Part shown: in pieces, positions 1 through 10,164 of the stretch
Layout: the number at the start of each line of letters is the position of its first letter
Position numbering within the stretch: position 1 is the stretch's first letter
NCBI GenBank assembly: GCA_017554445.1
Contig: JAFZIJ010000157.1
Location: 46,835-110,834, forward strand
Length of the DNA stretch: 64,000 bases
Reading direction: 5' to 3'
Origin: Victivallales bacterium
GTDB taxonomy: Bacteria > Verrucomicrobiota > Lentisphaeria > Oligosphaerales > Oligosphaeraceae
Notes under the pieces: generated by a model
Databases searched by the model: none
Seen by the model: only the letters and a program-made list of their open reading frames with translations
Told to the model about the DNA's origin: nothing
Translations under genes and position numbers: made by a program

Positions 1-1
1 C

Positions 2-442
2 AGTGAAGTGGCGGCGAGCTGCCTGCCTGAGCAGAAGGAAACATACGTCCGCAAGTTGAAGAAGACCGGCAAGATCGTGGCGGTCGTCGGCGATGGTGTC
101 AACGACGCTCCTGCTTTGGCGGCTGGCGATATCGGTATTGCCATGGGTGCCTTCGGTAGTGACATTGCCGTCCAGAGTGCTTCTGTTGCGTTGATGAACA
201 ACGACTTGCGTCGAATCCCGTTCTTGATTGGACTGGCGCGTCGTACGCGTGTTCTGACGATACAGAATTTCGCGGTCGGTCTGGGCTTCATCGTCGTCGG
301 TGTCTATCTGGCGACGTTGGGGCAGGTCACGCCTGTCGGCGCGGCGTTGCTGCACAGTGTGAGTTCACTGATGGTCATCTTCAACAGCGCACGTCTGGTC
401 CGTTCGGGCGAGATGTTGCAGGAGACGGCGCCGGAAGATTGA
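2..442 (+). CDS. P-type heavy-metal ATPase, C-terminal part (cut by window start)
   Basis: This is the last part of a P1B-type cation-translocating ATPase whose beginning lies before the window. The visible protein has the hinge motif GDGVNDAPAL, which closes the phosphorylation domain, followed by GDIGIAMG and the typical run of a Zn/Cd/Co-type pump. Two hydrophobic segments near the end match the last membrane helices. The frame is open from base 2; an internal GTG at base 8 is not taken as a start because the hinge motif cannot stand alone. The metal-selective CPx helix is outside the window, so the substrate is not determined. The gene runs in the same direction as the ABC ATPase 50 bases downstream, but no functional link is visible. 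Confidence 0.9.
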   Translation, partial: SEVAASCLPEQKETYVRKLKKTGKIVAVVGDGVNDAPALAAGDIGIAMGAFGSDIAVQSASVALMNNDLRRIPFLIGLARRTRVLTIQNFAVGLGFIVVGVYLATLGQVTPVGAALLHSVSSLMVIFNSARLVRSGEMLQETAPED

Positions 443-493
443 GTGTTATTATAATAAGGTAATAGAATTCAGATAGATGCGGAGAATCATCCG

Positions 494-1654
494 ATGAGTG
501 AAGCGAAAAACGACTATGTGGTAGAAGCCGTAGGTTTGACGAAAATCTTCAAAGATTTCTGGAACCGCGAAAAGGCCCGCGCCGTGAACGGCATTGATTT
601 TACCGTCAAGAAAGGACAGGTATTCGGTCTTCTCGGTCCGAACGGCTCTGGTAAGTCAACGACCGTGAAAATGATTCTCGGACTGCTGTATCCGACACGT
701 GGCGTCCTGAAGGTTTTCGGCGAAGACCCGCAGAACGTCGAAATCAAGAGCCGTATCGGTTATCTGCCTGAAGAGACGTATCTTTACCGTTATCTGACGG
801 CCATGGAGACATTGGACTTCTATGGTGCGCTGTTTGGTCTGAGCCCGAAGATGCGTCGTGAACGCAGTGAACAGCTGCTGAACATGGTTGGTTTGGCGCA
901 TGCCTTCAACCGCCGCGTCGGTGAATTCTCGAAAGGTATGGCGCGTCGTATCGGTTTGGCGCAGGCTCTTGTGAACGATCCTGATCTGGTGATTCTGGAC
1001 GAACCGACGAGCGGTCTGGATCCAATTGGTTGCCGCGAAGTGAAAGATGTCATCCGCCTGCTGGCCAGCCGCGGCAAAACCGTCATCCTCTGCAGCCATT
1101 TGCTGGCGGATGTGCAGGATGTCTGCGACGACATGCTCGTGCTGTATGGCGGCAAAGTCCGCGCGAACGGCGCCTTGAGCGAAATCCTTCGCGAAGAGGA
1201 TAAGACACGCATGGTCTGCCCGACGTTGAGCCCGGATACGCAGAAAGAGTTGCGCGAGTGGCTGTTGTCGCATGGCGTGAAGGATGCAGGCGACATCGAA
1301 TTGGGCAATCCTGTCCGCAATCTGGAAGAGTTCTTCCTGGAAGTCGTCAAGCAGGCCCGTGAGCAGAGCATTGATACGGCCGGTGCCCGTGCGGGCGGTG
1401 AAATCCCGCAGTATCTGATCGATTCTGAAGATGGCAAGGCGGTTCTGAACGCGTTGCATCGTCCGAACGAGCCGGCGGAGCCTGCGCCGAAGGCGGAGCC
1501 CGAACAGCCGAAGGTCGATGTGAAACGGCTGGAATCCCTTGGTGCGAAGCCTGTTGAGGAGCCCAAGGAGAAGCTATCCGAAGAGGCCCAGAAAGAGGCG
1601 GATGCCAAACGCGAGGCCGCGAACCAGAAACTGAACGATCTGCTGAAGAAATAA
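494..1654 (+). CDS. ABC transporter ATP-binding protein with charged C-terminal tail
   Basis: A cytoplasmic ABC ATPase of 386 residues. It has Walker A GPNGSGKST (residues 48-56), a signature region FSKGM (145-149), Walker B VILDE (166-170) followed by PTSGLDP, and an H-loop in LCSHLL. The organisation resembles ABC-2 exporters of the gliding/drug type. A GGAG sequence nine bases before the ATG supports the start. After about residue 300 the protein has a low-complexity tail rich in Pro, Glu, Lys and Ala, which is not part of the ATPase fold. No permease gene follows: the next gene is convergent, so the membrane partner must lie elsewhere or upstream. The substrate is unknown. Confidence 0.9.
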   Translation: MSEAKNDYVVEAVGLTKIFKDFWNREKARAVNGIDFTVKKGQVFGLLGPNGSGKSTTVKMILGLLYPTRGVLKVFGEDPQNVEIKSRIGYLPEETYLYRYLTAMETLDFYGALFGLSPKMRRERSEQLLNMVGLAHAFNRRVGEFSKGMARRIGLAQALVNDPDLVILDEPTSGLDPIGCREVKDVIRLLASRGKTVILCSHLLADVQDVCDDMLVLYGGKVRANGALSEILREEDKTRMVCPTLSPDTQKELREWLLSHGVKDAGDIELGNPVRNLEEFFLEVVKQAREQSIDTAGARAGGEIPQYLIDSEDGKAVLNALHRPNEPAEPAPKAEPEQPKVDVKRLESLGAKPVEEPKEKLSEEAQKEADAKREAANQKLNDLLKK

Positions 1655-1658
1655 AAAC

Positions 1659-1703
1659 AATGACAAGGCCGGCCACCAGGAAGTGGTCGGCCTTGTCATA
1701 AGG
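1659..1703. terminator. Bidirectional terminator between convergent genes
   Basis: A 17-base inverted repeat (about 1660-1676 and 1683-1699) with one G-T pair and a six-base loop lies between the ABC ATPase gene and the convergent kinase-like gene. A TTTT run follows on the plus strand, and GTTTTTATTT follows on the minus strand, so it can stop transcription from both sides. Confidence 0.8.
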
Positions 1704-1711
1704 TTTTGGAA

Positions 1712-2563
1712 TTATGCATTGATGGATGGGAAGTCAACAGCGATGATGGCTTCCCAGAGAGATTCGGGGGTGAAGCCGCTGGTCGTGTTGAATTTTAGAT
1801 AATGGTCGCAGAGGGCTTCGATGTCCACCGCGTCAAGCCGGAGGTCGATGAAGAATGTGGCAAGGTCTATGGCGATGGCAGCCCGCATGGAGAGGGTTTT
1901 GTTAAAGCCGCCTTTCGTGATGTCGATGAGTGTGAGTTGTGAATTGCAGGGATCGTCCTTGTCCATGAGAATCTTGTATGGATGAAAGGCGGAATGGACA
2001 AATCCGCAAACATGGGCGCGGGCGATGATTTCGAGGGCTTTTCGGCAGAAGGCCATTTTCAGCACCATATTCTCCGTTAGATAACCCGTTGGCATCAAAG
2101 CGGAACCGTCTATGGAGTTGTTGATGAAGCGTGTGACGATATAGGAAGATTTGAGCCTTCCGAACGACCGGACCTCTCCACAGGCGAGCGGTTTGGCAAC
2201 AGGGATGCCCAGACCTTCCAAAGTAGCGTAGTTGAGGGCTTCATTGACGGCGATGGAGCGTTTTCCAATGCTGAACCATGAAGTGGTCGGTTCCGTATAA
2301 AATTTGAAGACGACTTCGCCGCCGCCGTGGTTGTCGGGAATCGTGATTCTCCATACCTCCTTGTTGGGTGTATCGGAGAGATAGATGCCGGTGTGGATTT
2401 CATGAGGGTGGTTGCGAATCCATTCAGCCCCCTCCGTGAACTCGTCGCTGGCCCAATCCCATGAATGGAAACGGCTTGGAGCCATTTTCTTCAGCAAGGC
2501 GTGATATTGGACGTGGCTGGTCTCGACCAGTTCTTTTGTTGCGGAAACGGATAGAGTGTCCAT
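1712..2563 (-). CDS. WaaP/Kdo-kinase-like protein, probable pseudokinase
   Basis: The 283-residue product looks like the lipopolysaccharide core kinase (WaaP/Kdo kinase) branch of the protein-kinase fold. An ATP-lysine candidate is K87 in VVFKFY, and the metal-binding aspartate candidate is D214 in LIDITK. At the catalytic loop, where the family has HRD...N-like residues, this protein reads HSAFHPYKIL (190-199): the catalytic Asp position is Ala and the Asn position is Lys. I therefore read it as a probable pseudokinase or a strongly altered kinase. The start at the second Met (MDTL) is preferred because an upstream start would run into the divergent dehydrogenase gene. A cytoplasmic, envelope-related role is inferred only from the fold. 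Confidence 0.65.
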   Translation of the reverse strand: MDTLSVSATKELVETSHVQYHALLKKMAPSRFHSWDWASDEFTEGAEWIRNHPHEIHTGIYLSDTPNKEVWRITIPDNHGGGEVVFKFYTEPTTSWFSIGKRSIAVNEALNYATLEGLGIPVAKPLACGEVRSFGRLKSSYIVTRFINNSIDGSALMPTGYLTENMVLKMAFCRKALEIIARAHVCGFVHSAFHPYKILMDKDDPCNSQLTLIDITKGGFNKTLSMRAAIAIDLATFFIDLRLDAVDIEALCDHYLKFNTTSGFTPESLWEAIIAVDFPSINA

Positions 2564-2615
2564 GGTGTCCTGTCTTGGAAAAACAACGATAAAAACGCTA
2601 CAAGGTGAATATACA
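2564..2615. promoter_or_regulatory. Short divergent promoter region
   Basis: Only 52 bases separate the start codons of the minus-strand kinase-like gene and the plus-strand dehydrogenase gene, so both must share this upstream space. An AAGGTG sequence eight bases before the ATG at 2616 serves the dehydrogenase. No convincing -35/-10 pair was identified by eye. Confidence 0.4.
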
Positions 2616-3590
2616 ATGGAAGAGGCCAAACGTCAATTGCTTTCGAGAATTAAGAAGATATCGACCTATCTTGTCCATGATTTGGTTCCCGCATGGCATT
2701 TCACGGAGAGGCAGGCGGCGTTGTTGAAGAAGCTTCTGCCGAAAACGGAAGTCCGCATTTGCGGTTCGGCGGAGGAGTTTGTTGGAAACCTTCATGATAC
2801 GGATGCCGTGTTGACATGGACCTTCCAGCAGGAATGGTTCGCTGGCGCGAAACGGTTGAAAATCCTTTCGACGCCTGCCGCAGGAAAGGATTATTTCACG
2901 GTGGAACCGCCGTCCGGCCTGTGGATGATGAACGGGCAGTTCCATGGGGAAATCATCGCGGAAAGCGTCGTCGGCATGCTTCTGAGCATGGAGCGCGGCA
3001 TTCTGCCCGCGATGACGGAATATGTGACGAAGCCGTGGCCACGCCGCGAATTGGCGCCGCGCATGCGCGTTTTGCGTGGCACCACCGCCATGGTATTGGG
3101 CTTCGGGCATATCGGCCGCTGGATTGGCAAGATGCTGAAACCGTTTGGAATGCGGATCCTCGGTGTCAGCCGACACCGCGATGCGGAACGGCCCAGTTGG
3201 TTCAAAAAAAACGACTTGTGTCTTGATACAAAGCAGATGGATGACTATCTGCCTGAAACAGATCATCTTATACTTGCTCTTCCAGGAACGACCGGTACGA
3301 CGGGCATCATTGATGCCCGCCGTCTGGCGTTGCTGAAGCAAGGCGCGACAGTCACGAACATCGGCCGTGGCAACGCCATCGTGGCGGATGCGTTGACGGA
3401 TGCTCTTGAAAGCGGTCATCTGGCTGGCGCATTTCTGGATGTCTTTCCAGAAGAACCGCTTCCGATTTCATCTCCGTTGATGCATGTCCGCAATCTGTGG
3501 CGTCTGCCGCATGCTTGCGCCATCGCCGACAATTATCTTGACCTGTATGTGGCGGACTTTGTCCGCCAATTGAAGGCCGGACGGAATTAA
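2616..3590 (+). CDS. D-2-hydroxyacid dehydrogenase family protein
   Basis: A 324-residue NAD(P)-dependent oxidoreductase of the D-isomer-specific 2-hydroxyacid dehydrogenase family. The nucleotide-binding motif GFGHIGRWIG lies at 162-171. The catalytic Arg-Glu-His set is visible as R251 in NIGRG, E279/E280 in FPEEP and H299 in LPHAC. Such enzymes interconvert 2-keto acids and D-2-hydroxy acids in the cytoplasm; the substrate cannot be read from the sequence. The ATG at 2616 is chosen over an earlier in-frame one because AAGGTG stands at the right distance and the earlier start would overlap the divergent gene. Its stop codon overlaps the convergent mgtE stop in a shared TTAA. Confidence 0.85.
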   Translation: MEEAKRQLLSRIKKISTYLVHDLVPAWHFTERQAALLKKLLPKTEVRICGSAEEFVGNLHDTDAVLTWTFQQEWFAGAKRLKILSTPAAGKDYFTVEPPSGLWMMNGQFHGEIIAESVVGMLLSMERGILPAMTEYVTKPWPRRELAPRMRVLRGTTAMVLGFGHIGRWIGKMLKPFGMRILGVSRHRDAERPSWFKKNDLCLDTKQMDDYLPETDHLILALPGTTGTTGIIDARRLALLKQGATVTNIGRGNAIVADALTDALESGHLAGAFLDVFPEEPLPISSPLMHVRNLWRLPHACAIADNYLDLYVADFVRQLKAGRN

Positions 3591-4969
3591 GCGGCGGGCG
3601 CGAATGTGATCAAGGCACCCGCGATGGCGAAGTAGATGGTCAATGAGAGCGCATCAACGATGGTTGTCAGCATGGGGGAGGCCATGAGGGCGGGATCCGC
3701 ATGGAGTCGTTTCGCGGCCATGGGGAGTGTGCAGCCGATCAGTTTCGCGCAGATGATGGTGCAGAACAGCGAGATGGTGACAATTAGTTCGACCTTGCCT
3801 TCCTGTGCCGCATCCGCGTATTTGACGGCGCTGAAATAGCGCATGCGGATGAAATTGACAGTTGTCAAGGCTATGGCCACGAGAATGCCCACGCGGAATT
3901 CACGCCAGAGAACACTGAACCAGTTGCTGAGTTCGATTTCGCCGACGGCCATGCCTCGGATGACCAGCGTGCTAGCCTGCGAGCCGCAGTTGCCGCCTGT
4001 GTCCATCAGCATGGGAATAAAGGCGGCGAGAATCGCCGCCTGATTGATCAGATTTTGGCAACGGCCGATGATGGCGCCAGTAAACGTCGCGGAGATCATC
4101 AGGACGAGCAGCCAGACGATTCTGTTTCGCGCAAGGCGGAAAATGCTCGTCTTCAGATATTCGTCTTCAGACGGCTTCAGGGCGGCCATCTTTTCGAAGT
4201 CTTCGGTGTTCTCAGCTTCGATGACGTCGACGATATCGTCGATGGTGATGATGCCAACGATGCGCTCTTCGTTATCGACCACCGGCATGGCGTTCAAGTC
4301 GTAGTCCTGGAACTTGTGCGCGACCTCTTCCTGGTCGTCATATGTGTATGCATGGACGATTTTGGTGGTCATGATGGACTGTACGGTCTCGTCTTCCGAT
4401 GCGAGAATGAGCCTGCGGAGGGAGACGACGCCGACGAGTTTCCTGCCCGGGCCGGTGACGAAGCAGTTATAGATGGTCTCCTTGTCAATGCCGCTTTTAC
4501 GGATGTGCGCGAGGGCTTCACGGACGGTCATGGTCTCAAGCAGGGAGACGTATTCGACGGTCATGATGCTGCCGGCGGAGTTCTCCTTGTATTCGAGTGC
4601 CTTGTTGATGAGGGCGCGTTTTTCCGGCGGCGTGTCGCTGAGAACCATGTTGACCATGTTGGCCGGAAGTTCTTCGAGGAAGTCAACGGCATCGTCGAAT
4701 GCGAGGCGTTTGAAGACTTCGTTTCGCTCCGTGTTGGAGATGCCTTCGATAATGTAGCGATGCAAATCTTTATCGAGATAGGTGAAAATATTGGCGGCTT
4801 GGTCTTTGTGCAATAGTCGGAAGACAAGGATGAGCTGGTCTTTATCTTGGAGCTTGGCTAGTTCTTCGGCAGCATCGACAGGGTTCATGGCCATCAGCCT
4901 ATCTTTCAATGCGCCGAGTGCTTTTAGGGTGTCGAGTTCTTCTTGTGTTGTTTTCGCTTGGTCTTCCAT
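3587..4969 (-). CDS. mgtE: Magnesium transporter MgtE
   Basis: A 460-residue inner-membrane Mg2+ channel/transporter. It has the N-terminal superhelical domain with the ELP/D repeats, a CBS pair around residues 130-250 (for example AMPVVDNEERIVGIITIDD), then five hydrophobic segments. The ion-pore signature is present as PMLMDTGGNCGSQAS. Length is normal for the family. The ATG at 4969 has GGAG upstream; a TTG eight codons earlier is also in frame but has less support. The gene follows the lipoprotein gene on the same strand with about 20 bases between, so the two are probably co-transcribed. In the family the CBS and N domains sense cytoplasmic Mg2+ and gate the pore. Confidence 0.95.
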   Translation of the reverse strand: MEDQAKTTQEELDTLKALGALKDRLMAMNPVDAAEELAKLQDKDQLILVFRLLHKDQAANIFTYLDKDLHRYIIEGISNTERNEVFKRLAFDDAVDFLEELPANMVNMVLSDTPPEKRALINKALEYKENSAGSIMTVEYVSLLETMTVREALAHIRKSGIDKETIYNCFVTGPGRKLVGVVSLRRLILASEDETVQSIMTTKIVHAYTYDDQEEVAHKFQDYDLNAMPVVDNEERIVGIITIDDIVDVIEAENTEDFEKMAALKPSEDEYLKTSIFRLARNRIVWLLVLMISATFTGAIIGRCQNLINQAAILAAFIPMLMDTGGNCGSQASTLVIRGMAVGEIELSNWFSVLWREFRVGILVAIALTTVNFIRMRYFSAVKYADAAQEGKVELIVTISLFCTIICAKLIGCTLPMAAKRLHADPALMASPMLTTIVDALSLTIYFAIAGALITFAPAA

Positions 4970-4989
4970 ATTCACAGCTCCATACAGGA

Positions 4990-5967
4990 TCAATTCTTCA
5001 TGACAAACCAGAACTGCCTGAAGATGCGTTTATTGTCGTGCAAGTTGTTTTTCCATGTGATGGCAAGCGTCTGCGGCTTGCCAGTAATGATTTGCGGGGG
5101 AATGGCGATACGGGCGGAGACGGTCCCCGCGTCCAGCGTGAGGGGAGCGCCGTCCAATGTGAAGGTGAAGCCTTCAGGAAGGCCTTGCCCGACGAGATAG
5201 ACGGTCGTTTTACCGTCATGCGGAATTTCCGTCTGGACGGACAGAGTCATCGGTTTATCTTCCGATGGGTAAAGACGGCCATAACGGCAGGGGATTGTTT
5301 TCTCTGTTTCTTCGACAGCGACCGTCCATTCGTCGGGTACGGGGGAGAGTGGCGTCACGTTTTCGAAAAGCACCAGCCATTCAGCGCCGAGCACGTCTCC
5401 GGCGTCTTTCGCCTGTTGCATGATGGGTGGGATGACCATTTGTGGGTTGGTCGCCTGAAAATTTCTGAGGCTTGTCGCGGCTTTTATGGCGTTTTGCAAG
5501 GCTGTTGTTGATTCATGCGGCTTCGCAAGCAGGAAGAAGACGTCGTTCATCTGGCAGCACAAGTTGTGCATGAGGAGGAGCTCGTCCAGATTCTTCTTGT
5601 TCTGAGGCGACAGCGTCGGAATCAGAGTGGCCTTCATGAGTTTGGAAAGATGCCTGGTGAAATCAGGCCTGTCGGTCTTTGCGTTTTGACTGAGCGCCTT
5701 CTGGCATGCGTCGTAGTCTGACATGCAGTCTTGCAGGAAGGCTCGCACGGCAGGCTCCGCATCAGCGAATTTGTCACGAAGCGTATCCGGCTGACCGTCC
5801 GACAGGCGGACGACGGGAATGGCGGGCCATGCGACAACATGTTTCGCAGGCGTGTTAGGCTTCAATGGCGCAAGCACGGCATTGGATCCGCCCTGCCGGG
5901 AGGCAATGCATCCGTTGAAGAAGCAAACGGCAATCAGAATTGGTAGGATATGGGGAAAGTTTTTCAT
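4990..5967 (-). CDS. Predicted lipoprotein of unknown function
   Basis: The 325-residue product starts with a lipoprotein signal: basic MKN, a hydrophobic stretch, and the lipobox FFNGC with lipidation cysteine C20. The middle (residues 70-200) is helical, with cysteines in CMSDYDAC and CCQMND; the C-terminal third looks like beta-sandwich. I do not recognise a family. The gene is immediately upstream of mgtE on the same strand, so it may be expressed with it, but nothing in the protein suggests magnesium. It is expected in the periplasm or outer membrane. Confidence 0.75.
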   Translation of the reverse strand: MKNFPHILPILIAVCFFNGCIASRQGGSNAVLAPLKPNTPAKHVVAWPAIPVVRLSDGQPDTLRDKFADAEPAVRAFLQDCMSDYDACQKALSQNAKTDRPDFTRHLSKLMKATLIPTLSPQNKKNLDELLLMHNLCCQMNDVFFLLAKPHESTTALQNAIKAATSLRNFQATNPQMVIPPIMQQAKDAGDVLGAEWLVLFENVTPLSPVPDEWTVAVEETEKTIPCRYGRLYPSEDKPMTLSVQTEIPHDGKTTVYLVGQGLPEGFTFTLDGAPLTLDAGTVSARIAIPPQIITGKPQTLAITWKNNLHDNKRIFRQFWFVMKN

Positions 5968-6265
5968 TCAAGTAGCTGAAGGAGATGGTTGGCCGTCATA
6001 AACGGAACTATACAATAATATAATCTTTCAAGGCAAAAATGGCTTTCAAAGAGGCTGAAAAGTATGAAAAAAAGCTTTTGTAGGCAAAAAATGTAAAAAA
6101 AACGTATTTTTTATTAAAAAAATGAAAAAATAATGATTTTATGACTTGTAAAAGTGATGGTAGGCGTAGTATTTTATAACGGGTTACAAAAGTTTCACCT
6201 ATTCGGATACGAGTGTATCCCGGTGAAACGCGGTGCCAATCCCCGGGAAAAAGGAGTATCTCACG
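5968..6265. other. Gene-free, AT-rich leader region
   Basis: About 300 bases between the divergent lipoprotein gene and the small basic protein gene. Bases 6000-6180 are very AT-rich and hold no ORF worth reporting; promoters for both genes are expected here. The right-hand end holds a structured leader, listed separately. Confidence 0.6.
6192..6229 (+). promoter_or_regulatory. Structured 5' leader hairpin of the small basic protein gene
   Basis: Two nested stems are visible: GTTTCACC (6192-6199) pairs with GGTGAAAC (6222-6229), and inside it GGATAC (6205-6210) pairs with GTATCC (6215-6220) across a GAGT tetraloop. The hairpin ends 36 bases before the start codon, with a GC-rich stretch and AAGGAG between. 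It could be a regulatory leader or protein-binding site. It does not match a riboswitch class that I can recognise. Confidence 0.5.
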
Positions 6266-6535
6266 ATGAAGGCCGAATTTTACGATGTCAAGTCTCGCAC
6301 GAAAATCGAAGCGGAAGTGAAGTACAAGGTGAAGTATGAAAATGGTCATTTCGGGATTGTTGGTGAAGCTCCTGATGGCCGCAAACTTCCGAAATTCGTG
6401 AGCGAAGAAGCCTACAACACCACCTACAAGGCCGTCAAGGTCCAGGCCAAAGCCGAACCCGCGAAGAAAGCCGCTGCGAAGCCGGCTGCCAAACCCGCCG
6501 CGAAAGCCTGCTGCAAAAAAGGCTGCAAAAAGTAA
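6266..6535 (+). CDS. Small Lys/Ala-rich protein with cysteine tail
   Basis: An 89-residue protein in two parts. Residues 1-53 look like a small beta-rich domain (starts MKAEFYDVKSRTKIEAEV). The rest is a Lys/Ala/Pro tail of the histone-H1 or nucleoid-protein kind with repeated AAAKPAAKP, ending in a cysteine cluster CCKKGCKK. AAGGAG nine bases before the ATG at 6266 fixes the start; an upstream ATG lacks one. It has its own terminator and a structured leader, so it is a single-gene unit that may be strongly expressed. The tail suggests binding to nucleic acid or another polyanion and the cysteines suggest metal or redox chemistry; both are inference. I do not recognise the N-terminal domain. 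Confidence 0.8.
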   Translation: MKAEFYDVKSRTKIEAEVKYKVKYENGHFGIVGEAPDGRKLPKFVSEEAYNTTYKAVKVQAKAEPAKKAAAKPAAKPAAKACCKKGCKK

Positions 6536-6565
6536 GTTAAGCGACTAAAGTCATTGACTTGTGAA

Positions 6566-6605
6566 AAGGACCGAAGCGCCATTTGGCTTCGGTTCTTTTT
6601 TTGTA
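6566..6605 (+). terminator. Rho-independent terminator of the small basic protein gene
   Basis: ACCGAAGC (6570-6577) pairs with GCTTCGGT (6586-6593) and is followed by TCTTTTTTT. It lies about 35 bases after the stop codon. Confidence 0.9.
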
Positions 6606-6640
6606 TAAGCACTTTTTGCCCTCTCCGCCGCTTCGTGGTA

Positions 6641-6659
6641 CCTCCCCCGGAGGGGGAGG
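6641..6659. repeat. Short GC-rich hairpin downstream of lon
   Basis: CCTCCCCC (6641-6648) pairs with GGGGGAGG (6652-6659) around a three-base loop, 12 bases past the lon stop. No T-run follows on the lon strand, so it may stabilise the 3' end rather than terminate. Confidence 0.5.
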
Positions 6660-6671
6660 CTTGAAATAATC

Positions 6672-9155
<2,484 letters not shown>

Positions 9156-9261
9156 GATGTATCACCTCGACTATTACCTTCCCCGAAAGGATATTTGAAT
9201 GGATGAAACGACGTGCGGAGGGCGACATCATAAAGCGTCGCCATGAAAAACAACGTATAGA

Positions 9262-10086
9262 TTAGTGCATGTATTTGGGAGAGCCGCCGAACGGAAGTTG
9301 CGCGCGCTGCTTCACGGGCTTGATTTCCTCAAGCGCGAGAACGTACCAATTGTCGCCCAGACCAGCATTGCTGAAACGCTTGATACGGTTGTTGACGACG
9401 TGCTCCCAGTTCGCTTTGAGAACATCGTTCTCTGTCTTCTTCTTTCCTTCATCCAAAACGACGACGGCTTCTTCCAGCTTGTTTTCTTTCACGAGAATCC
9501 ATGAATAGAGGGCGTAGATGAGCGTTGTTTTGTCGCCTTTGAAACGTTTAATGCCTTTGTTGTACATTTTTTCGACTTCCACGAGATCGCCCTTCTTGTA
9601 TTTACGCACCATTTTCATGGCGAGAATCAATGGATCCATGACGAGCGCCTTTTCCAGATAGGGATCCGCCGCTTCGTATTCTTTAATCTGGTAAAGGAGT
9701 TGCGCACGAAGCGTGTCCGCCTGTTTTCCTGCGAGGAAATTCCATTTGCGGAGCGGATTGACGGCGTCCAGCATGTCGATGGCCTCATGGATGCTGGTGG
9801 CTTGCTTGGCTTCGATCTTCTCCTGCGTGGCTTTGCCCGCAATTCCTTTGCTTTGGTACATTTGAGCTTCGCGTTTCAGTTTCGTCTGGGAGGCGATGAT
9901 CTTGTCCTGCACATCCTTGAAAATAGTCTCCAATTTCTTCTTGATCCAGAAGTTGAGCGGCAACGAGCAGAGGATGAAACCAAGAAAGCCAAAGAAGCTG
10001 CACCAGCCCCAATGACCGGGCCAATTGACGCCGATGCCAAAACAAACGACAAGACCGAAAACAAGACTAATGATCAAACTCAACAC
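9262..10086 (-). CDS. Membrane-anchored TPR-like protein of unknown function
   Basis: A 274-residue protein with two hydrophobic segments in the first 55 residues (MLSLIISLVFGLVVC and a second after WPGHWGW), then a soluble helical part. Residues 90-230 have the spacing of degenerate TPR helices (for example QLLYQIKEYEAADPYLEKAL). It starts at GTG 10086, supported by AGGAG eight bases upstream. It lies between lon and rnr on the same strand, but 100 bases or so separate it from each, so an operon is possible rather than shown. The soluble part probably faces the cytoplasm. Family not recognised. Confidence 0.7.
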   Translation of the reverse strand: MLSLIISLVFGLVVCFGIGVNWPGHWGWCSFFGFLGFILCSLPLNFWIKKKLETIFKDVQDKIIASQTKLKREAQMYQSKGIAGKATQEKIEAKQATSIHEAIDMLDAVNPLRKWNFLAGKQADTLRAQLLYQIKEYEAADPYLEKALVMDPLILAMKMVRKYKKGDLVEVEKMYNKGIKRFKGDKTTLIYALYSWILVKENKLEEAVVVLDEGKKKTENDVLKANWEHVVNNRIKRFSNAGLGDNWYVLALEEIKPVKQRAQLPFGGSPKYMH

Positions 10087-10164
10087 GATACCTGCTCCTA
10101 TATATTAAATGATAGTATGACGAATGTCGCGGAACGGCTTGGCGCGCCGCAACGGATGATAATG

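Noticed and set aside
656..1608. Long antisense open frames over the ABC ATPase gene
   Set aside because: The plus-strand frame has all ABC motifs and a ribosome site; the antisense frames have neither motifs nor ribosome sites.
3587..3590. Overlap of two convergent stop codons in TTAA
   Set aside because: A neat but common arrangement in compact genomes; no regulatory meaning can be argued from it.
4055..4816. 253-residue antisense frame over mgtE
   Set aside because: mgtE is certain from its pore and CBS motifs; the antisense product is acidic low-complexity.
6181..6245. Leader as a cobalamin or other known riboswitch
   Set aside because: GGTGAAAC and GGTGCCAAT are reminiscent of the cobalamin core, but the full conserved core is missing and the downstream gene has no link to it.
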